NCBI RefSeq assembly: GCF_000950575.1
Contig: NZ_CP011005.1
Location: 1,116,001-1,180,000 of the forward strand
Direction of reading: 5' to 3'
Source of the DNA: Psychromicrobium lacuslunae
Lineage (GTDB): Bacteria; Actinomycetota; Actinomycetes; Actinomycetales; Micrococcaceae
DNA: 64,000 nucleotides
Below the pieces are notes generated by a model. That model saw only the letters and a program-made list of their open reading frames with translations, did no database searches and was not told where the DNA came from. This document shows positions 17,484 through 25,645 of the stretch, piece by piece; position 1 is the stretch's first letter; every line of letters begins with the position of its first letter. Position numbers and translations under genes: made by a program.

Positions 17484-17990
17484 GTGTTGATGGAGCGTGA
17501 GCGTACCTTTGAACAATTACACGGCCAGTATCAACAGAAGGTACTGAATTTTATACGTCGTAGAATTTCGTCCGAGGAGACCGCTCAAGAACTCACCGCC
17601 GATGTCTTCCGGATAGCCTGGCAAAAGTACAGCGAGATCCCGGAGACCTCGTTGCCTTGGCTTCTTTCGGTGGCACGCAACGTTATTGGAAATGCTTATC
17701 AAGCGCGTCAGCGAGCTCAGGAGTTACAGGAGCGGCTGATCGAGGCAGAGCGCGCTAAGGCGCGGAACGGTCTAGATCCGCAACCTCGTGGACGAGCTGA
17801 AGCACTGAATCTTTTACGGGATAAAGAACGCGAGATTCTCATTCTGGCTTATTGGGATGACCTCAGTATCCGGGATATTGCCATCGTCCTGGGCTGTTCG
17901 GAATCAGCTGCGAGCGTTCGACTTTACCGGGCTAGAAAAGCCTTTGCCTACGCGCTATCTCGGGGAAACAAGACTCAAGGAGAGCACTGA
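17484..17990 (+). CDS. ECF-type RNA polymerase sigma factor
   Basis: A 168-residue alternative sigma factor. Region 2 (FEQLHGQYQQKVLNFIRRRI, then AQELTADVFRIAWQKYSEIP) covers residues 9-55, and region 4 (LRDKEREILILAYWDDLSIR, then DIAIVLGCSESAASVRLYRA) covers about 112-150. GTG at 17484 is taken as start, with ATG at 17490 as the alternative; GAGG lies upstream. One nucleotide separates its stop from the next gene, a predicted membrane-anchored partner, so the pair should form a sigma/anti-sigma unit. Confidence 0.9.
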   Translation: MLMERERTFEQLHGQYQQKVLNFIRRRISSEETAQELTADVFRIAWQKYSEIPETSLPWLLSVARNVIGNAYQARQRAQELQERLIEAERAKARNGLDPQPRGRAEALNLLRDKEREILILAYWDDLSIRDIAIVLGCSESAASVRLYRARKAFAYALSRGNKTQGEH

Positions 17991-17991
17991 A

Positions 17992-18963
17992 ATGGACTCG
18001 ATCGAATTAATTCTCAGAAAGATGGACCCACTCGCGGCCGATGAGCTCGACCAGAAACCGGCTAGTGAAACGAATGATAATGTCGCCACCGCGGAGCCGA
18101 TTGGCCCACCGGTAATAGCTCTCACTAGCAGACGTCGAGGCTACCGGCTCGCCGGAGCGGGCTTGGCGGCCGCCGCGGCCACTGCCTTGGTGATCGGTGG
18201 ATTGTCCTTATTGCCGAATAATGCTCACGTCACAGTTGGCGCGGATGGCTCGGGAAAGCCCGCAAGCCCAACCTCAACGCCCTCGCAGAATGTTGCGCTG
18301 CCAGCCGTTGTAGTGCCGGTGATACCAAACGCTACCTCTGTCACCACGCCCGATGGCAAGCTAAATTTCGATCTGCCGAGTGGTTACAAGCTGGCTGCTG
18401 ATCCACAAGCCGGAGTGTTAACCGACGATCCATACGGCGCTAAGTGGATTATCTATAACAACTTCAATAGTTTCACCGGAAATATCGGTCGCGCCAAACT
18501 GAACCCGGCAAAAACCAACCCCTCAGCCAATGCACCGATCGTCAGCAATCCGGCGACCGGTTGCGCCACCAGCGCGGCACCGCAGCGGAAGGCTTGGGTG
18601 ATTGCCACTGCCCCCGCCGACGCCAGCCTGAGCGCGCTCAATGGCGGGCCGGTGGCAGTGCAGTTCGTGGTCTATCAGGATCTTAACAAAAGCTCAGGGC
18701 TGGGCCTCTCAGTTGAGCTTTCCGGAACCCCACGACCGCTTGGCCTGATTCCGGGTGGTTGCGGAGTGCCGGACAACTTCTTCGATTCGGCGGCCAAGGA
18801 ATACGTAACGTTCACCGGCATGCCCTATAGCTTCGCCCAGAAAACCACTGACCCACTCGCCGGAAAAAAGATCAACACCCTGGCTGAGGCGAAAGAATTC
18901 ACCAAGACCCCTGAATTCGATCAAATGATGAAGGTCTTTCAGTCGGTGAAATCTACCGGCTGA
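17992..18963 (+). CDS. Membrane-anchored ECF partner (putative anti-sigma factor)
   Basis: A 323-residue protein with three parts: an acidic cytoplasmic segment (MDSIELILRKMDPLAADELD, residues 1-45), one transmembrane helix (LAGAGLAAAAATALVIGG, about 55-75), and a Ser/Thr/Pro-rich linker leading to an extracellular domain (from about 115). The topology is that of an anti-sigma factor sensing the envelope. There is no HXXXCXXC zinc anti-sigma motif in the cytoplasmic part. The N-terminal layout resembles actinobacterial CU044_5270-type proteins. AAGGAG is 9 nt before the ATG. The sigma-binding role is inferred from gene order. Confidence 0.7.
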   Translation: MDSIELILRKMDPLAADELDQKPASETNDNVATAEPIGPPVIALTSRRRGYRLAGAGLAAAAATALVIGGLSLLPNNAHVTVGADGSGKPASPTSTPSQNVALPAVVVPVIPNATSVTTPDGKLNFDLPSGYKLAADPQAGVLTDDPYGAKWIIYNNFNSFTGNIGRAKLNPAKTNPSANAPIVSNPATGCATSAAPQRKAWVIATAPADASLSALNGGPVAVQFVVYQDLNKSSGLGLSVELSGTPRPLGLIPGGCGVPDNFFDSAAKEYVTFTGMPYSFAQKTTDPLAGKKINTLAEAKEFTKTPEFDQMMKVFQSVKSTG

Positions 18964-18978
18964 GCTTAGCCGCCCATG

Positions 18979-19024
18979 CTTGCCGTCCGCACCGCATCGC
19001 CCCGGTGCGGACGGCAAGTTTTTT
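18979..19024 (+). terminator. Intrinsic terminator of the sigma/anti-sigma operon
   Basis: CTTGCCGTCCGCACCG (18979-18994) pairs perfectly with 19003-19018 across an 8-nt loop and is followed by six T. This is the clearest rho-independent terminator in the window. Confidence 0.95.
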
Positions 19025-19067
19025 GCGCGATATCCTGCAGGTGGAGTGAATCTTCACGGGAGCGGAT

Positions 19068-20531
19068 ATGAAGACTGGCATCAATCAGTCCATTGTTACC
19101 TTGGCCTCAGGCAAGCTACGGGGTTTTTCTCGAAGTGGGGTAGCGGCGTTTCTCGGCATTCCCTACGCCGCTTCTCCGGTGCACGAGAGACGCTTTGCCG
19201 CCCCACAGCCGCCGCCTGCTTGGCCGGGTATCCGAGATGCAAGTAGCGCAGGGCCGGCGATGCCTCAGGGGCCTTCCCGACTCGAGCTTGTAATGGGAGA
19301 ACGTCATCCTGACTGGGCCGAAGACGGCTCACTGACGCTGAATGTCTGGACTCCCTCGCAAGCACTCTCGGACGACTCGCCCAGAGCAGTTCTGCTCTGG
19401 TTTCATGGCGGTGGTTTTAGCAGCGGCTCCGGTGGCTGGGATTGGTACCACGGGGCCCACTTAGCCGAATTGGGCAATATGGTGGTGGTAACGGCCAATT
19501 ATCGCTTAGGCCCACTCGGCTACCTCTGGCTACCGGAGATTGGCGCTGAGAACCTTGGCTCGCAGGACCAAGCGGCGGCCTTGAACTGGGTGGTCGAAAA
19601 CATCGGGTACTTCGGCGGGGATCCGAAGAAGATTACGGTTGGCGGCCAGTCCGCTGGCGCCTTCTCCAGTTTCCAGCTGGCTGCCCAACCAGCAAGTCGC
19701 GGCATGATCAAGCGGGTAATCGTCCAAAGCAGCCCTTGGGGACTTGAACCTCAGGACCCCGAGCTGGCGGCATCGCATGCGCGTAAATACTTGGGTCTTT
19801 TGGGAGTTGAAGAGCGGGCGAATCCGGCAGCTCAGCTGCGGCAGCTGCCGGTCGAAAGGCTGCTGGTCGGTTATGCGGAACTGGCTCGGGCAGTGGCGGG
19901 GCCGGGTAGCGTAGCGCCACCGATGTACCCGGTAGCGGGCGGCCCTGGCACCGCTCAGAACTGGCGACAGACTGTGGACAGCGGCTTACTGGATGGCATT
20001 GATATCTTGCTTGGCTCGACCCGCCACGAAATGACAGCGTTCTTCGCTTTCAACCCGCAGATCCAAGGCTTGGATCAAGCGGCCGGGAGAGCCTTTTTGG
20101 AAAGCATTTACGGTGAAAAAGCGGTTGAACTCTATCGCCAACACGAGACCCGGCTACCGCAAGCGAAACCTGCGGAAATCGTCACTGCGGTGCAGACCGA
20201 GCAAGTGTTCCAACGCGGTGCTGTGGAGCTGGCTCATCGTCATACAGAGCGCGGTAACCGCAGCTATCTCTATCAATGGGACTACCTACCGGAACCGGAT
20301 CCCGCCAGTCTCGGTGCAACTCACTGCGGGGAGTTGCCGTTCTTGTTCGGCAATTTCGACAGTTTCCAGGACAGCCCAATGCTCGGGGAAGTACCGGAAC
20401 GTCGCACTGCGCTCTGGCAATCCTTCGGCGGTGCACTAGCGAATTTTGTCAGCCGGGGAGTGCCTGGAGGAGACCCCGAATGGTTGCCATACAACGCAAG
20501 AACTCGAAACGAGCCTCAGCATTTCAGCTGA
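19068..20531 (+). CDS. Type-B carboxylesterase
   Basis: A 487-residue cytoplasmic esterase. Family landmarks: FLGIPYAASP (residues 28-37), the oxyanion hole in WFHGGGFSSGSG (about 112), NYRLGPLGYLWLP, EDQAAALNWV-like segment SQDQAAALNWVVENI, the nucleophile elbow GGQSAGAFSS (serine about 196), and the catalytic histidine in ATHCGELPFLFG (about 422). It hydrolyses carboxylic esters, possibly including p-nitrobenzyl or drug esters. It stands alone between a terminator and a long hairpin. Confidence 0.9.
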   Translation: MKTGINQSIVTLASGKLRGFSRSGVAAFLGIPYAASPVHERRFAAPQPPPAWPGIRDASSAGPAMPQGPSRLELVMGERHPDWAEDGSLTLNVWTPSQALSDDSPRAVLLWFHGGGFSSGSGGWDWYHGAHLAELGNMVVVTANYRLGPLGYLWLPEIGAENLGSQDQAAALNWVVENIGYFGGDPKKITVGGQSAGAFSSFQLAAQPASRGMIKRVIVQSSPWGLEPQDPELAASHARKYLGLLGVEERANPAAQLRQLPVERLLVGYAELARAVAGPGSVAPPMYPVAGGPGTAQNWRQTVDSGLLDGIDILLGSTRHEMTAFFAFNPQIQGLDQAAGRAFLESIYGEKAVELYRQHETRLPQAKPAEIVTAVQTEQVFQRGAVELAHRHTERGNRSYLYQWDYLPEPDPASLGATHCGELPFLFGNFDSFQDSPMLGEVPERRTALWQSFGGALANFVSRGVPGGDPEWLPYNARTRNEPQHFS

Positions 20532-20554
20532 GCTAGCCAACACAGTCAGAGTAG

Positions 20555-20600
20555 AGCGATGGGGTGGACGGCGAGGTGCCTCGCCGTCCACCCCATCGCT
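20555..20600. terminator. Perfect 22-bp hairpin between convergent genes
   Basis: Arms 20555-20576 and 20579-20600 are exact inverted copies (starting AGCGATGGGGTGG and ending CCACCCCATCGCT) with only two bases between them. It separates the esterase and the G1 peptidase genes and would stop transcription from both sides. No T-run follows. Confidence 0.85.
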
Positions 20601-20620
20601 AGACGTTTCTAAGCCCTAGC

Positions 20621-21358
20621 TCAGATGTGCTGCCAAGTGACCTTGACCCCGCTTGAGGTTGACGTTGCGGTGGCCTTGGTGGGCCCAGAGCCATCCTTCA
20701 TATCCTTGAGCTGGTAGCTCGGATTTGAAACATCGGAGGCGCTGGCAGAGATTCCGCTGAAGCTCACGGAACCAAAGTTGCTCAACGAACCACCTGGATC
20801 TTCGGCAACTACTTCGGCAGTACCCTGGCCGGTACCGCCACCCTGGGTTTGCGAGTGACCGGTGCGGCTAAAGGTCCAGTTCTGGGTATGGTTCGTCTCG
20901 GTGATGGTGAAGTCGTCATCATCAGCCTTAGTGACAGTGGCGGTAACATTATCGCCAGCGGCCACCGGATAGTCCGGATATTCATAACCATCGCCGGCTA
21001 TTGGGCCATCCGGAAAGAATTCTGCGAACAGACCGTAATGCTTCTGCCCATCTCGGCACCATTGGGCGGTGCCGATCTGCTCGAGCTTATCGTTATCAGC
21101 TCCGCTCAAACCGCCCAAACCGACCCAGATATAAGCAGTCGAGTCCTCTGTCGAGCTACAGGTGGCGGTCGTGGGCACCTTCCAGGAAGCGCTCACCTGG
21201 GTGAAGTTTGCGCCCTCATAGACGGCGCCGGAATAGATATTGATCGTACCGTTTGCGGCGGCCGCAGGAGCCGCATCGGCTAAAGCCCCGACAGCGGTAG
21301 AGCCGGCAATAAGGAGCGGCAGGGCAAAAGCGAGCGAGGTTTTCTTGAAGCTGAACAA
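20621..21358 (-). CDS. Secreted G1-family (eqolisin) glutamic peptidase
   Basis: A 245-residue exported protein. TTG at 21358 is taken as start because TAGGAG lies 5 nt before it and a signal peptide follows at once (MFSFKKTSLAFALPLLIAGS, cleavage near AAPAAAA). The mature part shows the eqolisin pattern: FTQVSASWKVPTTATCSS, then AYIWVGLGG, the catalytic glutamine in KLEQIGT (Gln94), a FAEFFPDGP aromatic-acid segment, and the catalytic glutamate in GTAEVVAEDP (Glu182). The equivalent residues in scytalidoglutamic peptidase are Q53 and E136. It should be an acid-acting secreted endopeptidase. Peptidase activity is inferred from this dyad. Confidence 0.85.
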   Translation of the reverse strand: MFSFKKTSLAFALPLLIAGSTAVGALADAAPAAAANGTINIYSGAVYEGANFTQVSASWKVPTTATCSSTEDSTAYIWVGLGGLSGADNDKLEQIGTAQWCRDGQKHYGLFAEFFPDGPIAGDGYEYPDYPVAAGDNVTATVTKADDDDFTITETNHTQNWTFSRTGHSQTQGGGTGQGTAEVVAEDPGGSLSNFGSVSFSGISASASDVSNPSYQLKDMKDGSGPTKATATSTSSGVKVTWQHI

Positions 21359-21743
21359 AAATACTCCTAAATAGTTGGGATCCCGTTCAACGGCGTTGTC
21401 GAACGGCATTGGCTTAGGCGTTCATCAGAATGCTCGCCTGAGCTACACACCAGAACGAGCAATCTTCGACACTGTGGTAGTCACAAGAGACGACTATCGC
21501 TCAATCTGACTATCTTTCGAGCAATGGCAGAATATAATTCATTATTCGATCAAAACAGAACTAGTTTTTATCCACATCTTTTGTGTCTTAGTGTGATTGC
21601 AATCACACTAAGACACAAAATGACGGTACACCCGGAACTCCGAAGGGTCAATGGGTTTCCGTCAGGTCAAAAATGTACCGTCTGCTATCAGAGCGCCTCG
21701 CCCGCAGGAAGGGCTTCGCTGCGAGAATGCGGCGAGAATAAAA
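21359..21743. other. 385-bp intergenic region with a 42-bp palindrome
   Basis: This is the upstream region of the G1 peptidase and the downstream region of the AhpD-like gene. It contains the perfect palindrome at 21579-21620 and two copies of CGAGCAAT (21456-21463 and 21518-21525). A 76-codon open frame (21524-21754) runs through the palindrome but looks like chance. Confidence 0.6.
21579..21620. repeat. Perfect 42-bp palindrome
   Basis: The half TTTTGTGTCTTAGTGTGATT (plus G) is repeated exactly inverted with no spacer, centred on TTGCAA. It is AT-rich, unlike the GC-rich terminator hairpins nearby, and its arms begin with T and end with A, the opposite of a bidirectional terminator. A regulator or replication/recombination protein site is possible. 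Confidence 0.8.
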
Positions 21744-22217
21744 TTAGTGAATGAGTTTGCCTTCGGCGTCGCGTGGCCGCACGGGATGCTCGCTCAGGAT
21801 GGACAGCCGGTTGAAAGCGTTAATGGTGATCGCCACCCATTCGGCCGCCACAAAACAATCCTCACCAAGTACGCCCCTTGCCGCCGCTAAATCGGCCTGA
21901 GAATCATCTGTCAGGGGGAGTGAAGTTGCCGCCTCGGTAACTCCTAACACGGCGGCTTCGCGCTCGGTGAACACCTCAGTTTCCCGCCAGGCAGGCAAGA
22001 CATCGAGCTTCTGTTGAGGAACTCCAGCCAATCGAGCCTGCCGGCAATGCAGATCCAGACAGAAGGTACAGCCATTGAGCTGTGAGGCCCTGACCTTGAT
22101 CAACTCGGTTTCTTGCTCAGTTAGACCACGTTCCGCTGCTGCTTTGCTGACCACAGCCGAGTAAGCGGTAATCGCCTGCCAGGCCTCGGGGACTGACTTA
22201 TCTAAGAAGGGGCGCAT
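21744..22217 (-). CDS. AhpD-like carboxymuconolactone decarboxylase family protein
   Basis: A 157-residue protein of the AhpD/CMD fold. The redox motif CTFC in QLNGCTFCLDLHCRQA (about residues 50-53) with the nearby histidine marks the alkylhydroperoxidase-type branch, which reduces peroxides through the cysteine pair. The second cysteine-rich stretch is absent, as is usual. Its ATG overlaps the stop of the preceding gene by one base (TGATG), so the two are co-translated. Confidence 0.88.
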   Translation of the reverse strand: MRPFLDKSVPEAWQAITAYSAVVSKAAAERGLTEQETELIKVRASQLNGCTFCLDLHCRQARLAGVPQQKLDVLPAWRETEVFTEREAAVLGVTEAATSLPLTDDSQADLAAARGVLGEDCFVAAEWVAITINAFNRLSILSEHPVRPRDAEGKLIH

Positions 22218-22681
22218 CAGTATTGCCCCTTAATGACGAAGTAGGAGCCACGAATAACTCCGGCCAGCTTCGATTTCTGCCGGGCAAACTTGAAACTGGC
22301 CGCCAATTCTTCGGGGACCTCCATTCCGTCGGCAAGCTTGAACCCAACCGCTCGCTTGCCGCCGTCGGCAATGCTGTACATCACGTTAATTGACAGACCG
22401 GACTGGTAGAACACGTAGTCCATCCGCAGGCCTTCCACCTCAAAGCTGGTAGCCTCGAGCGGGGTTGCCGCGATCTCCAAGCCACGCTCTTCCTTGAGAA
22501 TGTGGGCAATCCGCTCGACCACCTCAGGAGCCTGCTCTGCTGGGCTCACGGTAAAGGCGTGATCGTATTTGTTTCGGAAATAGCGCGCCTCATTGGCTCG
22601 TAGCCCAGCAAGCGCATCAGCAACAGGGGAGGACTCCAACCCCACCGTCGAAACAGTTTCGAAATCAACAAGATAAGACAA
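22217..22681 (-). CDS. Conserved hypothetical protein
   Basis: A 154-residue soluble protein I do not recognise. It has no signal peptide or membrane segment and is of mixed alpha/beta character: a helical N-terminal half (VADALAGLRANEARYFRNKY, and PEVVERIAHILKEERGLEIA) followed by strands (MDYVFYQSGLSINVMYSIAD) and a basic helix AASFKFARQKSKLAG. It is the first gene of a two-gene unit with the AhpD-like protein, which hints at a link to peroxide or organic hydroperoxide handling. That link is only positional. Confidence 0.6.
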   Translation of the reverse strand: MSYLVDFETVSTVGLESSPVADALAGLRANEARYFRNKYDHAFTVSPAEQAPEVVERIAHILKEERGLEIAATPLEATSFEVEGLRMDYVFYQSGLSINVMYSIADGGKRAVGFKLADGMEVPEELAASFKFARQKSKLAGVIRGSYFVIKGQY

Positions 22682-22734
22682 AAGGCCTCCCGAATAGATC
22701 TACAAGAGCAACTGTATCCTGAGGATCCAGCGCG

Positions 22735-24150
22735 CTAGTTGTCTTCCGGGTAGATCATTTGAGCCGGTGGCCGACTCGTCCGCCTGGCCACGAAATAGTA
22801 GAGCAGCGCTGTTATCAAAAGGCCAACCAGCCAGGAGATATCTGCGCCACCCAGGAGTTCGGTGAGCGGGCCGGTGTAGAGCTTCTGCGCTAGGAACGGG
22901 ATTTGCACGACGATACCCAACGCATAGACGAGCAGCGCTCTGACGTTCCAGGCGCCATATCGGCCCTGAGCGTCATACAGCGCCGGGATGTCGATACGTT
23001 CCTTGGAGATCAGGTAATAGTCGACCAGATTGATGGCCGACCAAGGAGTGAAGACCATCAGAAGCAGCAGCACAAAGTTCCGGAAATTATCGAGAAAATC
23101 AGCACTGGCAACCAGCGCAATAAGCATCGAAACCACCACGAAACCAATAATGTAGATCCCCCTGGTGATGGGGGAGACGCTGGTTCTGCTTCGAAAGGCT
23201 GTCACCGCAGTAAGGGCCGACATGAATCCACCGTAAGCATTGAGTACGTTCACCGTGAGCTTCCCCACCACAATGACTAGGTAGAGCACGATGGCGATGG
23301 CTGCCGGACCGGCCAACTGACCGATAAACCCGACCTGATCGGCCAGGAAAGCCTTTCCAGCGACCGCTGCCACCAACGCACCAAGCGACATGGCGCACTG
23401 CGAGCCGATCACGCTGCCCGCGAAAGTCGACCAGAAAGTCCGGCTCTCCGGGGTTTCTCTGGGCAGGTATCGCGAATAGTCTGCAACGTAGGGCCCGAAA
23501 GTGAGCTGCCAGCCAGCACCTAGCGCAATCGCGAGCAGAAAGGTGGGCATCTCAAAGGAAATCACATTAAGGTGCTGCAGCACGTCGTACTTGACGAACA
23601 AGCAGCCAGCCAAATAAGCAAAGCCGATAATCCCGGTCACGGTGGCAATCCGGCCAATCAAGTGAATCAACCGATAGCCGAAAATGGCGACAATTGCGGT
23701 GAGCGCGCCGAAGATCAAAATGCCGACCGCAGGGACATCTACTCCCAAGATCTTGTTGATCGCCTGGCCGGTGAGCACTGTACCGGTAGCGGCAAAGCCG
23801 AGGTACATCAAGATCACCAGCAGCAGTGGTATCGCGGCCCCACGTACGCCGAACTGGGCCCGGCTGGAGATCATCTGCGGCAAGCCCAGGCGTGGTCCCT
23901 GAGCCGCATGCAGTGCCATCACTACGCCGCCCAGCAGGTTTCCGATCAGCAGGCCAATGATCGCCCACAGCGCATCCGCGCCGAAAACCACCGCTAAAGC
24001 CCCGTCAACAATGGCGGTGATCTGCATATTCGCCCCAAACCACAGGGTGAATTGGCTGTGTGGCGTACCGTGGCGTTCGGCATCGGGCACCACGTCAATG
24101 GTGCGTTTCTCAACTGTCAGCCGCTGATCTTTGCGGACAGATTTTCCCAT
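22735..24150 (-). CDS. NCS1-family nucleobase permease (purine/cytosine type)
   Basis: A 471-residue integral membrane protein with about 12 hydrophobic helices. Family features: HGTPHSQFTLWFGANMQITA at residues 27-46, the GNLLGGVVMALHAAQGPRLG segment with QMISSRAQFG (about 85-100), and FTPWSAINLVDYYLI near residue 370. These belong to the Fcy/CodB branch that imports cytosine, purines or related bases with protons or sodium. No catabolic gene lies beside it, so the substrate is not defined. Confidence 0.88.
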   Translation of the reverse strand: MGKSVRKDQRLTVEKRTIDVVPDAERHGTPHSQFTLWFGANMQITAIVDGALAVVFGADALWAIIGLLIGNLLGGVVMALHAAQGPRLGLPQMISSRAQFGVRGAAIPLLLVILMYLGFAATGTVLTGQAINKILGVDVPAVGILIFGALTAIVAIFGYRLIHLIGRIATVTGIIGFAYLAGCLFVKYDVLQHLNVISFEMPTFLLAIALGAGWQLTFGPYVADYSRYLPRETPESRTFWSTFAGSVIGSQCAMSLGALVAAVAGKAFLADQVGFIGQLAGPAAIAIVLYLVIVVGKLTVNVLNAYGGFMSALTAVTAFRSRTSVSPITRGIYIIGFVVVSMLIALVASADFLDNFRNFVLLLLMVFTPWSAINLVDYYLISKERIDIPALYDAQGRYGAWNVRALLVYALGIVVQIPFLAQKLYTGPLTELLGGADISWLVGLLITALLYYFVARRTSRPPAQMIYPEDN

Positions 24151-24208
24151 CGCCTGGCCTCCTCCACCGATTAGCTAATCGGCCAACTCCGTTGTTGCTC
24201 TGCTCGTT

Positions 24209-25591
24209 TCACCTCGCTCGATCAAGCCTAATGGCGAGCAGCGCAATTGCCAGGCAGGCTATCACTGGCAGCACCAACGGAAGAGTACCAAGCTGCGACG
24301 TCCAGGTTCCGCTGGGACTGCTGAGCGTGATGATTCCGGCAAAGATGGCGATGCCTAACGCGCCGCCGATCTGATTCGAGACGAAAAGCACTGTGCTGCC
24401 ACTGGGAATTTTCTCCGCTGTCAGAGCACGATAGGTTGCCCCCACTGTGGGGCCGCCGACGCTGCCGGTGCCGAGACCGATGAGCAGCGAGAGCAGCGCG
24501 AACCACCACAGCGGGGCGGCTGCGCCGGCGAGAACGAAGAGCGTGGCGGCCAGCGCGGTGAGAATCGCGCCGAAGACCACTAGGGGCCTGGCGCCAATCC
24601 GGTCACTGAGACGGCCGGTCATTGGCATCGCGGTAAGAGTGCCAATCGCATAAGGGCCAATGAGAAGGCCAGCCGCTACCGGCGCTAAGCCGACGGCCTC
24701 GCGGTAGAACTGGGGCAAGCCGAAGAGCAAGGGATAAATTGCAGCTCCGACCAAAAGCATGATCAGCACCCCAGGGGCGAAGCCACGGGCCCGGAAAGTG
24801 CTGGGATCAATAATTGCCTGTTCGCCGCGACGACGCAGCCACCAGACAAAGAACAGAAGTGCCACAATTCCGCCACCGAGCAACGCCCAGACTCCACCGT
24901 CAACTCCACTCGCGGTCGCGGCCCGCGAAAGACCAGCAAGCAGCAGAACCGAAGCTGCCGATAAAAACAGGAGACCGAGCAGATCGAGAGCGGCATTCCC
25001 CGGTTCGTCCCGGGGCAGGATAAAAGCGGAGGCGACAAGGATCACGATCGCCGCAGTGGCGATAATGGCGAAAATCCAGCGCCAGCCGATCGATTCAACC
25101 AGAAGCCCGCCAAGCAATGGTCCGACTAAAGGGCCGAGCGACATGGATGCGCCCGCAATGCCCATCACTCTGCCCATCCGCGCGGGGCCAGCAGCCCGGG
25201 CGAGCGCGGTCAACATCACCGGTTCGAGCGCACCAGCGCCAAGGCCCTGAATAATCCGGAAGACAATCAGTAACGGCAATGATGGCGCCAAGGCGACGGC
25301 CACCGAACTTACTGTCAGCAGGCTGAGCGCGACTAACCAGGTGCGGCGGATGCCGAACCTACCGGAAGCCCATCCACTAATCGGTATTGCTACTCCTGCA
25401 GCGAGTAACGCGGCGGTGGCCACCCAATGTACCTGTTCTGCGTCCGCCGGAAAATCAGCGGCAATTTCGGGTACCGCAATGCCTATGATGGTCGCGGAAA
25501 GCAGGGAGAGAATGCCTCCAGGAATGAGGGTCGCCGCGATCGGTCCAATCCGACGAACAGTAGACTGAGCAGTATCTTCAATTGAACTCAT
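24209..25591 (-). CDS. MFS drug exporter, DHA2-like
   Basis: A 460-residue proton-driven efflux protein. It has the motif-A type loop GWASGRFGIRRTWLVALSLL (about residues 75-94), motif C-like GASMSLGPLVGPLLGGLLVE (about 150-170), and roughly 14 hydrophobic segments, matching the EmrB/QacA group. TATACT on the minus strand ends 6 nt before the ATG, so the mRNA may be leaderless. A divergent TetR gene 54 bp away is the probable repressor. Confidence 0.88.
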   Translation of the reverse strand: MSSIEDTAQSTVRRIGPIAATLIPGGILSLLSATIIGIAVPEIAADFPADAEQVHWVATAALLAAGVAIPISGWASGRFGIRRTWLVALSLLTVSSVAVALAPSLPLLIVFRIIQGLGAGALEPVMLTALARAAGPARMGRVMGIAGASMSLGPLVGPLLGGLLVESIGWRWIFAIIATAAIVILVASAFILPRDEPGNAALDLLGLLFLSAASVLLLAGLSRAATASGVDGGVWALLGGGIVALLFFVWWLRRRGEQAIIDPSTFRARGFAPGVLIMLLVGAAIYPLLFGLPQFYREAVGLAPVAAGLLIGPYAIGTLTAMPMTGRLSDRIGARPLVVFGAILTALAATLFVLAGAAAPLWWFALLSLLIGLGTGSVGGPTVGATYRALTAEKIPSGSTVLFVSNQIGGALGIAIFAGIITLSSPSGTWTSQLGTLPLVLPVIACLAIALLAIRLDRAR

Positions 25592-25592
25592 G

Positions 25593-25617
25593 AGTTCAGT
25601 ATACGCACCAGTTCAGT
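25593..25617. promoter_or_regulatory. Direct-repeat operator in the MFS/TetR divergent promoter
   Basis: AGTTCAGT occurs at 25593-25600 and again at 25610-25617, a 17-nt period, flanking the MFS -10 (TATACT on the minus strand). On the other side TAAAGT (25634-25639) ends 6 nt before the TetR ATG. A regulator bound here would cover the MFS promoter. Confidence 0.6.
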
Positions 25618-25645
25618 TTTGACCACCAGTTGGTAAAGTTAAGTC

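Noticed and set aside
21524-21754. A 76-codon plus-strand frame across the 42-bp palindrome.
   Set aside because: It spans a perfect palindrome and has no family resemblance or ribosome site; coding is unlikely.
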